Shown here piece after piece: positions 1 through 7,696 of a stretch of 64,000 bases of DNA (within the stretch, counting starts at the first letter, position 1; the number at the start of each line of letters is the position of its first letter). The translations under genes and the position numbers were made by a program. The notes beneath the pieces are model-generated. The model saw only the letters and a list, made by a program, of their open reading frames with translations. It had not been told where the DNA came from and did not search any database. The stretch is from NCBI RefSeq assembly GCF_030815485.1, contig NZ_JAUSWV010000002.1, positions 6,696,001 through 6,760,000 on the forward strand. Direction: 5' to 3'. The DNA is from Streptomyces rishiriensis (GTDB taxonomy: Bacteria; Actinomycetota; Actinomycetes; Streptomycetales; Streptomycetaceae).

Positions 1-691
1 CGTCCGGCTCGATGCTCGACAGCACGGCCGTGGCCGACGAGTCGTCGTCCTCCTCCGCCCGGGACGTGACCGCGATCCCCGGCACCAGCGGCTTCGCCAG
101 CGAACCGTCGACGGCCGCGGCGCCCCCGATGTCCTTGGAGTCCACCCTCAGTTCCGTGCTCACCGGCAGGCCCAGGTCGGCCGCCTTCAGGTCGAGGGCC
201 GTCAACCGGACGTAGTACGTGCCCGGCAGCGGGTCGTCCGCCCACGGCTCCGACCAGGCGCGGACCGTGCGCAGCACACAGGCCAGCTCGACCGAGGCGG
301 TGCCCTGTGCGGCGGTGCGCGTCTGGGCGCCGTACTGGCAGGCCTGGCGGCGCCGCAGACCGTCGTACACGTCGACCTGCCAGGTCTGCGTGGTGTGGCT
401 TTCGGGCAGCTTCACCGTCGCCCTGACGGTGGGGCGCTGCCCGGAGTCCGCCGGGAACGACCAGTAGAGGTAGTCGCCCGCCGATCCGCTCGCCGTCGCC
501 GTCTGCCCCTGGTCGATCTCCGTCGCCGTACGGAAGGACGTGCCCGCCTCCGTCGGTGCGGAGCCGTCGTCGGACGGGCTCGCCGACGGGGTGGAGTCGG
601 CCGCGGCCGGTGCGGCCGCCGGTCCGAGCGCCAGTCCCAGCACCGGTCCCAGCGCCAGCAGGGCGCCGGTCAACACACGTGAGATACGCAT
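1..691 (-). CDS. Exported protein paired with VWA protein (3' end off window)
   Basis: The frame is open from ATG at 691 to the left edge (about 230 codons), so the C-terminus is missing. It begins MRISRVLTGALLALGP and continues with an Ala/Leu-rich stretch, a typical Sec signal peptide. A Ser/Pro/Ala linker and a beta-rich domain with two Cys (RRRQACQYG, VELACVLRTV) follow. Its start shares one base with the stop of the VWA gene upstream (TGATG), so the two are translationally coupled and probably work together at the membrane or cell surface. I do not recognise a specific family; many Streptomyces VWA genes have such a secreted partner. Function unknown. Confidence 0.75.
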   Translation of the reverse strand, partial: MRISRVLTGALLALGPVLGLALGPAAAPAAADSTPSASPSDDGSAPTEAGTSFRTATEIDQGQTATASGSAGDYLYWSFPADSGQRPTVRATVKLPESHTTQTWQVDVYDGLRRRQACQYGAQTRTAAQGTASVELACVLRTVRAWSEPWADDPLPGTYYVRLTALDLKAADLGLPVSTELRVDSKDIGGAAAVDGSLAKPLVPGIAVTSRAEEDDDSSATAVLSSIEPD

Positions 692-1953
692 CAGTTGGTC
701 CTCCAGACCGCGACCCGCCAGCGGGACACCCAGCCCCACAGCACACCCGCGAGGAAGCCGAACAGCACCAGGACACCCAGCAGCCACCAGCCGCGCCCGA
801 GGCCGAAGGAGGCCACGTCGCTCGCCTGCGACGGACCGTCGACCACGTCCACGGTCAGCTCCAGCGGCATGCCCGGCGTGGTCTTCACGCCCGCGGCCGC
901 CGAGTACGAGTTGGTCACCTGCACGCACACCGTCTCGGCGGGCGCCTCGTCCTCGTCGCTCTCGGCCTTCGGGTAGCGCAGACCGGTCGAGATGACGTCG
1001 GTACGGCCGTTGCCGGCCGCCTCGCCGCGCACGATCTCCCGGCCGTGCACCGTGACCGCGCGCAGCAGCACGCCGTAGTCGGGGTTCATGGTCCGGTCCG
1101 CCGACACGCTCACCGAGGCGCGCAGCTCCTGGCCCGGCTCGACGTCGACCTTGTACCAGCGCTCCTGGCCGAACTCCTCGCGGTCGGTGTACAGCCCGGA
1201 CTTCAGGGCCGGGGCCGCGGAGCAGGAGGCCGCGCCCTCGGTGGCGACCGGCGTCACCACGGGGTCGGCGGCCCGGTCGACCAACTGGTTGACCCGGTCG
1301 GTGAGTTCGTCGGTGTGCTCCACCGAGGTGTAGGTGCCGCCGGTCGCCTCGGCGATGCAGCTGAGCTGCTGCCGCATCTTGACGTTGGGCACCAGGCCGA
1401 GCGTGTCGATCGTCAGACCGATGCCCTTGGCCGCGATCTCACGGGCCACCTCGCACGGGTCGAGCGGAGCGCAGGTGTCCTCGCCGTCGCTGATCAGCAC
1501 GATCCGCTTGGAGCCGGTGCCGCCGTCGAGGTCGTCGGCCGCCTTCAGCAGAGCGGGGCCGATCGGCGTCCAGCCGGTCGGTGACAGGGTCGCCACCGCG
1601 GTCTTGGCCTCGGTCCGGTCCAGCGGGCCGACCGGGTAGAGCTGCGCGGTGTCCTTGCAGCCCGTTTTCTGGTCGTCGCCGGGGTAGTTGGCGCCCAGGG
1701 TGCGGATGCCCAGGAGAACGTTCTCCGGGGTCGCGTCCAGCACCTCGTTGAACGCCTGCTTGGCCGCGGCCATCCGCGTCCCGCCGTCCATGTCCTTCGT
1801 CCGCATGGAACCGCTGACGTCGAGGACCAGGTCGACCTTGGGCGCGGTGGCGGTGGTCTCGTCGGCGACCGCCCCGGCCGGGAAAGCGATCCCGGCCGTG
1901 AGCGCGGCGAGCAGGGCGCAGACGCCCGCCGCCAGCCGTTGTGTTCTGATCAT
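691..1953 (-). CDS. Secreted/membrane-anchored VWA-domain protein
   Basis: 420 residues. The N-terminal signal peptide ends around FPAGAVADE. Next comes a von Willebrand factor A domain with the MIDAS metal motif DVSGSMRTKD near residue 45, and further conserved strands (KRIVLISDGEDTC). A second beta domain occupies residues ~240-375, and there is one C-terminal membrane segment (WWLLGVLVLFGFLAGVLWG) followed by basic residues. The topology is therefore an extracytoplasmic VWA domain anchored by its C-terminus. VWA proteins of this type usually bind a partner protein through a divalent metal; the coupled downstream exported protein is the obvious candidate. No substrate can be inferred. The initiating ATG at 1953 is consistent with the signal peptide. 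Confidence 0.85.
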   Translation of the reverse strand: MIRTQRLAAGVCALLAALTAGIAFPAGAVADETTATAPKVDLVLDVSGSMRTKDMDGGTRMAAAKQAFNEVLDATPENVLLGIRTLGANYPGDDQKTGCKDTAQLYPVGPLDRTEAKTAVATLSPTGWTPIGPALLKAADDLDGGTGSKRIVLISDGEDTCAPLDPCEVAREIAAKGIGLTIDTLGLVPNVKMRQQLSCIAEATGGTYTSVEHTDELTDRVNQLVDRAADPVVTPVATEGAASCSAAPALKSGLYTDREEFGQERWYKVDVEPGQELRASVSVSADRTMNPDYGVLLRAVTVHGREIVRGEAAGNGRTDVISTGLRYPKAESDEDEAPAETVCVQVTNSYSAAAGVKTTPGMPLELTVDVVDGPSQASDVASFGLGRGWWLLGVLVLFGFLAGVLWGWVSRWRVAVWRTN

Positions 1954-2054
1954 CGGCGGATCCTATTGATCAGAGGCGCCCGGCCACAAAACGGCGGCGG
2001 AACCGGTTTCGGCATCCGGGTCGGACTTCGCCCCCGGCCGGCGCTCGCGCCCGG

Positions 2055-3581
2055 TCAAGAGGCGTCCCCCGTCAACGGGTTGGGCAACCGGGACCACTGG
2101 TCCCCGGACGCCTCCGCCGACAGTCGCATCAGCGTCAGCGCCTTCACGGGAAGCGGTTCCTCGCACAACGCCACGAGGTCCGGCGAGCGCGGCAGATCCC
2201 GTACGGCCGTCTCCAGGGCCGCCCGCAGGATCGGGCGGCTGCCCGCCGTCCCGGCCAGCGCGCCCGCGACCAGCGAGCCGAACAGCTTGCGCCGCAACGC
2301 GTTGACGTCGTCCGTGCGGATCCGTTCGGGCAGTTCGTCCGGCAGCGCGATGGAGTGCCGGGACAGCCGGGCCGGGCTGACCCGGATGTCGGCCAGGTCC
2401 CGGTAGACCAGCCGCAGCGGAGCGCCCGAAGCCGACAGCACCACCAGCAGGTTCTGGCCGTGGGCCTCCAACGCCACGCCCAGCTCAAGCAGCCGCAGCC
2501 CCACGGTGAGGGCGAGACGCGCGAACTGCGCCAACCAGGCCGCGGAGTGCGCCAGTTCCGTTCCTGCGAGGGCGGCGACGGGGACGACGTGCTCGCCCGG
2601 CGCCCCGAACACGCGCGGCGACTCCCGGAACACGGCGGCCAGGTCGGGGGAGTGCGCGGTGGCCGCGCCCAGGGTGCGGGTCATGTGCAGCAGGCCGTCG
2701 GTGTGCGGAGTCAGGGTCTCCGCGAACGCGGAGAGGGCCGCGGACGCGGCGACGGAGCCGACCGAGATGTCCCGGACGGAGGACGTCAGCCGGGTGCTCA
2801 GCGCGGTCTTGACGTGCGGACCGCCGGGGAGTGCGAGGGTGCGCAGCGACATCAGCGGATGCGCGGCGATCCCCTGGTCGCAGGAGAGCTTGAGCACGTG
2901 CGCCGCCTGCCACGGATGCACGGGGAGGAACAGCCGTGTCCCGTCCCGCAGCTCCCGCGGCCACTCACCCGACACCAGGCACTCGTCGCTCGGCACCGGC
3001 AGCAGCCCCAGCCGCACCGAGGGCCGGTGCTCGGGCCCGTACGCCAGCTGCTCGGCCGCCGAGAAACCGGGCCGCGAACGGCAGCTGGGATGGTACGGAT
3101 GGCCGTCGACCACCCGCTGCTCCCACTCCCAGTCGTGCACGGGCCACTCGCCCGGATCCTGCGAGGAGGCCGGATCGGGCCTCTGCCCGGCCCGTGACAG
3201 CGCCAACGACGCGACGCTGTGCCCGAGTTCGGCGGCGAAGCCGACGCCGTGCGGCACGGAGAGGTCCGTCATCAGCCGCGAGGGATCTTCGTACGCCACG
3301 CCGTCCAGCCGTACGTCCGTCACATAGGCGGCGGTCGCGTACGGATCCGCGCGCGGGCCGTGCAGGCGGCGGCCGTCGCGCAGCCGCAGCAGGCTCTCCC
3401 CGCCGGACCCCCCGCGGTGCGCGATCCACGGCAGGGGCTCGTGGACGAGCGCCCGCCACAGCCGGGTCAGCACGGCCGCCCTCGCCCCGGGCAGCGCGGC
3501 CGTGTACCGCGGGCCGAGAGAGGGGCGAACGACGGCCAGTTCCGCGGCCAGCTCGGCCTCGGCGGTGGAGGGACGGTGCAC
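2055..3581 (-). CDS. IucA/IucC-family NIS siderophore synthetase
   Basis: 508 residues, somewhat short for the family. NIS synthetases adenylate a carboxylate such as citrate and condense it with an amine or hydroxylamine. Family motifs in order: ATP-binding loop GHPYHPSCRSRPGF (~170), FLPVHPWQ (~220), HVKTALSTRLTSSVRDI (~260), EAHGQNLL (~372), YRDLADIRV (~390) and the C-terminal FhuF-like tail ending LPNPL. In the ATP loop the usual Lys of HP..K.R is Arg here; this is noted, not necessarily inactivating. The GTG start at 3581 is preceded by AGGAG. It is divergent from a second NIS gene, and both lie next to an iron-boxed ABC transporter. No hydroxylase, acyltransferase or diamine decarboxylase is adjacent, so the product cannot be predicted. 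Confidence 0.9.
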   Translation of the reverse strand: MHRPSTAEAELAAELAVVRPSLGPRYTAALPGARAAVLTRLWRALVHEPLPWIAHRGGSGGESLLRLRDGRRLHGPRADPYATAAYVTDVRLDGVAYEDPSRLMTDLSVPHGVGFAAELGHSVASLALSRAGQRPDPASSQDPGEWPVHDWEWEQRVVDGHPYHPSCRSRPGFSAAEQLAYGPEHRPSVRLGLLPVPSDECLVSGEWPRELRDGTRLFLPVHPWQAAHVLKLSCDQGIAAHPLMSLRTLALPGGPHVKTALSTRLTSSVRDISVGSVAASAALSAFAETLTPHTDGLLHMTRTLGAATAHSPDLAAVFRESPRVFGAPGEHVVPVAALAGTELAHSAAWLAQFARLALTVGLRLLELGVALEAHGQNLLVVLSASGAPLRLVYRDLADIRVSPARLSRHSIALPDELPERIRTDDVNALRRKLFGSLVAGALAGTAGSRPILRAALETAVRDLPRSPDLVALCEEPLPVKALTLMRLSAEASGDQWSRLPNPLTGDAS

Positions 3582-3634
3582 GGGTGGGCTCCTGAGGGTG
3601 CGGGTACGACGTCGCGGAGGGGCTGTGACGACGC

Positions 3635-3647
3635 GATAATGATCGTC
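3635..3647. promoter_or_regulatory. Possible Fur/Zur-type metal-regulator site
   Basis: The 101-bp gap between the divergent NIS genes contains GATAATGATCGTC, an AT-rich island in very GC-rich DNA. It holds the AATGAT core seen in Fur- and Zur-type boxes and is imperfectly palindromic (about 4 of 7 pairs around the central G). It lies ~35 bp before the + start and ~54 bp before the - start, suitable for controlling both. No IdeR/DmdR box is visible in this gap. This is inference from similarity only. Confidence 0.25.
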
Positions 3648-3682
3648 TCCGCCCGGAAGAACCGTAGGGAACCAGGGAACCA

Positions 3683-5320
3683 GTGGATCGCGTGGACCTC
3701 AGCCCCCCGCCCGCAGAGGCCGCAGAGGCCGCAGAGGCCGTTGCGTCCGCCGACGGCGTCGCCGAGCGCGCCGACGCCTACGCGGCGGCGCCGCTGCTCA
3801 ACTGTCTGCTGCGGGAGGTCGCCGAACCGCTGCCCGGCCCGCCCTGCGGCGACGGCCGGTTCGTGTACCGGCTGCCCGGCGACGGGTCGCCCGGCGGCGG
3901 CCGGCTGCTGCGCGTGCGCGGCGACCGGCGGCCCGCCGAGCCCGAGGTGTACACGGCGGGCGCCTGGCACCGCCTCGGCCACGCAGCGCTGGTCGAACTG
4001 GTCGCCGGGGTGCTGCGGGGGCACACCGGGATCGCCAACCACGAACTGCCGGACGAGATGACCGACAGCAGGGACGCGGTCGCCGCCATGCTCACCGCGC
4101 GCGCGCGTGCCACCCCGCCGCCCGGCCGCTATCTGCGCTCCGAGCAGTCGCTCCTCACCGGCCACCCCCACCACCCCGCCCCCAAGGCCCGCGGCGGCGG
4201 CCCGACCGCCGGCTGGCTGCCCTACGCCCCCGAGGCGCACGCCCGCTTTCCGCTGGTCCTGCTGGGCCTGCGCGAGGACGCGGTCGTCGAGGAGGGCGAC
4301 ACCTCCGCGCTGGACGCCCTCGGTACGGCCCCGACCGGCTACCGGCTGCTGCCCGCACACCCCTGGCAGCTCGAGCTGGCCGGACGGGAACTCGCCCCGG
4401 CCTTCGCCGACGGCCGCCTCGTCCGGCTCGGCACGACCGGCTTCGAGGTCTGGCCGACGGCCGCCGTGCGGACGGTCTACGCACCCGGGCGGGACCTGTG
4501 CCTGAAGTTCAGCCTCGACGTCCGCATCACCAACGACATCCGCCGGCTGTGGCGGCACGACCTGCTGAAACTGCGCCGCACCGACGAGGCGGCGGTCCGG
4601 GCCTTCACGGCGGACGGCGCCCCGGCGGGCGCTCTCGTGGCGGACGGTGGTCTTGCGGCGGCCGTCGGCGAAGGCCGGGCGGCGCGCCGCCCGGCCCCGG
4701 CGGTCTGGCTGAGCGACCGCGGGTACCGCACCGCCGGGTTCGCCTTCGAAGCGCTCGCGGTCCTGGTCCGCGACGGGCTGGAGGACGCGCTGCCGCCCGG
4801 CGCGACCCCGCTGCTCGCCGCGGGACTCGTGGAGGGCTTCGACGGCAGCCCCCCGGACGCCGCGGCGGACCCGGCGGCCTGGTGGGAGGCCTATCTGGCC
4901 GTCGTCGTCCCCCCGGTGCTGTCGGCCTTCGCCGACCACGGCGTCGTCCTCGAGGCCCATCTGCAGAACACGCTCGTCGCCGTGGACGCCGACGGCACCC
5001 CCGTGCAGGCCCTGTTCCGGGACGCGGAGGGCGTGAAACTGCTGCCGGAGGTGGAGCGGGCGGCCGGCTGGGAGCGACTGGTGTACTGCCTGGTCGTCAA
5101 CCATCTGTGGGAGGTCGCGGCGGCGCTCGCCGAACGTCACCCCGGCCTCGACCCGTGGCCCGCCGTACGCCGCGAACTGGCCCGCCACGGTCTTCCCGAG
5201 GCCGCCGCCCTGCTGACCGCGCCCACCCTGCCCGGCAAGACGAACCTGCTGCTGCGGTGGACGGGAGCGGACGGCGCCGACGCCCGCTATCTGCCGCTGC
5301 CCAATCCCCTGATCGGGTGA
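3683..5320 (+). CDS. IucA/IucC-family NIS siderophore synthetase
   Basis: 545 residues. NIS motifs in order: GHPHHPAPKARGGG (ATP loop, with the usual Lys-x-Arg), PAHPWQLELAG (~215), LKFSLDVRITNDIRRLW (~270), EAHLQNTLVAVD (~417), FRDAEGVKLL (~438), KTNLLLRW (~520), ending LPNPLIG. It is transcribed away from the other NIS gene, so the pair could make successive amide bonds on one citrate-type backbone, as IucA and IucC do. Near the N-terminus three copies of a GCCGCAGAG nonamer encode an Ala-Glu-Ala repeat. The GTG start at 3683 has only a weak ribosome site. Just after its stop lie a truncated gene start and a broken binding-protein gene, so a deletion has removed whatever followed. Confidence 0.9.
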   Translation: MDRVDLSPPPAEAAEAAEAVASADGVAERADAYAAAPLLNCLLREVAEPLPGPPCGDGRFVYRLPGDGSPGGGRLLRVRGDRRPAEPEVYTAGAWHRLGHAALVELVAGVLRGHTGIANHELPDEMTDSRDAVAAMLTARARATPPPGRYLRSEQSLLTGHPHHPAPKARGGGPTAGWLPYAPEAHARFPLVLLGLREDAVVEEGDTSALDALGTAPTGYRLLPAHPWQLELAGRELAPAFADGRLVRLGTTGFEVWPTAAVRTVYAPGRDLCLKFSLDVRITNDIRRLWRHDLLKLRRTDEAAVRAFTADGAPAGALVADGGLAAAVGEGRAARRPAPAVWLSDRGYRTAGFAFEALAVLVRDGLEDALPPGATPLLAAGLVEGFDGSPPDAAADPAAWWEAYLAVVVPPVLSAFADHGVVLEAHLQNTLVAVDADGTPVQALFRDAEGVKLLPEVERAAGWERLVYCLVVNHLWEVAAALAERHPGLDPWPAVRRELARHGLPEAAALLTAPTLPGKTNLLLRWTGADGADARYLPLPNPLIG

Positions 5321-5324
5321 GGCC

Positions 5325-5356
5325 GAGGAGGGGACGCGAGTGTGAGCGACAGGTAG
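5325..5356 (+). pseudogene. Cut-off start of a lost downstream gene
   Basis: Five bases after the NIS synthetase stop there is a good ribosome site (GAGGAGGGGAC), then GTG at 5342 reading MSDR and stopping at TAG (5354-5356). A strong initiation site leading to a 4-codon frame, abutting the truncated binding-protein gene on the other strand, fits a deletion endpoint: the original third gene of the + strand siderophore operon lost everything after its first codons. Inference. Confidence 0.35.
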
Positions 5357-5746
5357 GGCAAGCCGGTGCCGGTGAGGACGGTCGGCGCCGCCGCGCCGCC
5401 CAGCTCGTCCTCGGCCCATGGGCCGGCGGCGCCCTTGTATCCGCCGAGCCACTCGGTCGTGCCGACCGGCACCTTGCCCGGCGCGAGCACGGCGTCCTGG
5501 CCGGTGAGACCGACGGTGACGATCCGCACGGGCTCGGACGTGATCGTCGTACTGCCGAACTTGTGGTCGGGGGTCACGGGGAAGGCGCCCTCGGCGGACG
5601 ACGCGTGCGACCCCTTCGCGCCGGAGGACGAGGAACGGGAGTCGGGAACCGGAGTCGGGGCCGCCGCAGCCGATCGCCGCGACGGCGAGCAGGACGACGG
5701 AGGCGAGCAGGCCGGACAGCCGTCAGGCTCTGAGGGCGCGGGGCAT
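5357..5746 (-). pseudogene. Broken iron-siderophore-binding lipoprotein gene
   Basis: Remnant of a FecB/FepB-type periplasmic-binding lipoprotein. The start ATG at 5746 has a good ribosome site (AGAAGGA), but the frame meets TGA after seven codons (MPRALRA-stop). Past this, the same frame encodes a lipoprotein signal with lipobox AAIGCGG. A frameshift then leads into residues typical of these proteins (TPDHKFGSTTITSEPVRIV, TVGLTGQDAVLAPG, TTEWLGGYKGAAGPWAEDEL, PTVLTGTG), after which homology stops at about 5362. Only the first third of the usual ~340 residues remains. It follows the two ABC transporter genes on the same strand, so it was probably the extracellular receptor of that system. Nonsense codon, frameshift and 3' deletion together make function very unlikely. 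Confidence 0.8.
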
Positions 5747-5821
5747 CGGATGATCCTTCTGTTCGTCGCGGTGCGTCCGGCGGGGGCGGCCGGTGCCGGG
5801 GTGGGGGCGGGCGGGTTCTCG

Positions 5822-7696
5822 TCAGGGGCCGTCCGGGGCGGAGGAGCGGCTGCCGGACCAGGCGTGCCACAGGGCGGCGTACGCGCCGTCGGCGGTGAGC
5901 AGTTCGTCGTGCGTGCCGCTCTCCACGACGCGGCCGTCGCTGAGGACGACCACCCGGTCGGCGGTGGCGGCCTGGCTGAGCCGGTGGGCCACGACCAGCG
6001 CGGTGCGGCCCCGCAGGGCCTGCTCGGCGGCCTCGTCGAGCAGGCGGGCGCCCGAGCTGCCCGCCTCCGCGGTCGCCTCGTCGAGGACCACGACCGGCGG
6101 GTCGGCCAGCAGCAGTCGGGCCAGCGCGAGTTGCTGGGCCCGGTCGGCGGTGAGCCGGTGCCCGCCGTCGCCGACGATCGTCTCCAGGCCGTCCGGCAGC
6201 GCCTCGGCCCAGTCGAGGGCGCCCACGGTGGCCAGCGCCTCCCGCAACTCCTCGTCGTTCGCCCGCGGACGGGCCAGCCGCAGGTCGTCGGCGAGCGGCC
6301 CGGCGAAGACGTGCACCTCCTGCGTGACGAGCCCCACCAGACGGCCGGACTCGTCCGGTGCGACGCCGCCGACGTCGATGCGGCCGCCCTCCGGCCGGTG
6401 CAGCCCCGCCACCAGCTTCGCGAGCGTCGTCTTGCCCGCCCCGGTGGTGCCGACCAGCGCGACGCGTTCCTTGGGCCGGATCTCCAGGTCGACGCCGTGC
6501 AGCACCGGGCGGCCGGGAACGTAGGCGTGGGAGACGGCGGTCAGCGTCACGGACGGGGCGCCGGCGGCGGTCGAACGGTCGTCCGCGTGTCCGGCGGACG
6601 CCGGCGCCGGTTCGTCCACCACCCCGACCAGCCGGGCCAGTCCCGCGGTCGCCGACTGGGCGTCGTCGAGCAGCACGAGCGCGGTGTTCACCGGTCCGAA
6701 CAGGCTGTGGAAGTACAGCGCGGCGGCCGTGGCGGTACCGACCGAGGCGGAGCCGGAGCGGACCAGCAGGAACCCGGTGACCAGGACGGCGCTGAGCCCC
6801 GCGTACTCGGCGACGTGCAGCCGGCTGTAGAAGCGCAGCACCAGTTGCACCCCGCGCATCGTCAGTTCCACCGACGCCCGTGAGCGGTCGGTGACCCGCC
6901 GGGTGTGGCCTTCCTGGAGCCGGTACGCCCGCACCGTCCGGGCCCCGCCGATGGTGTCCAGCAACTGCTGCTGCTGAGCCCCGGTGGCGATGCGCTCCCT
7001 GGCGTACAGGGGCACGGCGTTGCGTACGTACCACCGCGCGGTGTGCGCCTGTACGGGCAGGGCGACGAGCGCGGCCGGCAGGAACCGCCAGTCCAGCAGG
7101 GCCAGGGCGCCCAGGGTGAGCACGATCGACAGCGCGGAGCGCGCCAGTTCGGGCAGGGCGCCGCGCACCGCGTCGGCGACCCGGGACACGTCCCGGGTGA
7201 CCCGGGAGTTGAGGTCGCCGGAGCCCGCCTTCTCCAGCCGCTCCAGCGGCAGGGCGAGCGCACGCTCCACGAACAGCTCGCGCAGCCGGGCGAGCACCGT
7301 CTCGCCGAGCCGGGACACCAGCGACATGCCGAGCGCGGTCGTGACGCCCTGCACCACGGCGACCCCGGCCAGCGCGAGGACGGGCAGGGTGAGCGCGTCG
7401 GGGGAGCGCCGCTCGGTGACGACGTCGACGAGGTGACCGAGCAGCGGCTGGGTGAGCAGCCCGACGGAGGTGGCGAGCACCATCAGCCCGAACCCGGCCC
7501 CGGCCAGCCCCCGGTGCGGGCGCAGCAGCTCGCGCACCGCGGCCCGGGTGCGAGCGGCACTCGCCGTGGGCAGCAGGGCCCGGTCGGCTTCGGGCAGGGG
7601 CCGTCCGGGCCGGGACCCTCCGGGTTCCGTCCGCTCGGCCTCCCTCTGCCCGCGTTCCGTCGGCCCGGGTTCCGTGCGCTCGGTTTCCGTGGTCAC
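5822..7696 (-). CDS. Exporter-fold ABC transporter half, catalytic Walker partner
   Basis: 624 residues: a Glu/Arg/Pro-rich N-terminal tail, six membrane segments (~60-340), then a nucleotide-binding domain. Walker A (GTTGAGKTTLAKL, Lys ~422), Walker B with catalytic Glu (VVVLDEATAE) and the H-loop (VVAHRLS) are intact, but the signature LSGGQ is replaced by LTADRAQQ. The GTG start overlaps the stop of the other half transporter (GTGA), so the two are made together and should form a heterodimer. The genetic setting (iron box, NIS synthetases, siderophore-binding protein remnant) points to siderophore transport. Exporter-fold pairs of this sort include siderophore exporters and the IrtAB importer of mycobacteria, so direction cannot be settled from sequence. 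Confidence 0.9.
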   Translation of the reverse strand: MTTETERTEPGPTERGQREAERTEPGGSRPGRPLPEADRALLPTASAARTRAAVRELLRPHRGLAGAGFGLMVLATSVGLLTQPLLGHLVDVVTERRSPDALTLPVLALAGVAVVQGVTTALGMSLVSRLGETVLARLRELFVERALALPLERLEKAGSGDLNSRVTRDVSRVADAVRGALPELARSALSIVLTLGALALLDWRFLPAALVALPVQAHTARWYVRNAVPLYARERIATGAQQQQLLDTIGGARTVRAYRLQEGHTRRVTDRSRASVELTMRGVQLVLRFYSRLHVAEYAGLSAVLVTGFLLVRSGSASVGTATAAALYFHSLFGPVNTALVLLDDAQSATAGLARLVGVVDEPAPASAGHADDRSTAAGAPSVTLTAVSHAYVPGRPVLHGVDLEIRPKERVALVGTTGAGKTTLAKLVAGLHRPEGGRIDVGGVAPDESGRLVGLVTQEVHVFAGPLADDLRLARPRANDEELREALATVGALDWAEALPDGLETIVGDGGHRLTADRAQQLALARLLLADPPVVVLDEATAEAGSSGARLLDEAAEQALRGRTALVVAHRLSQAATADRVVVLSDGRVVESGTHDELLTADGAYAALWHAWSGSRSSAPDGP

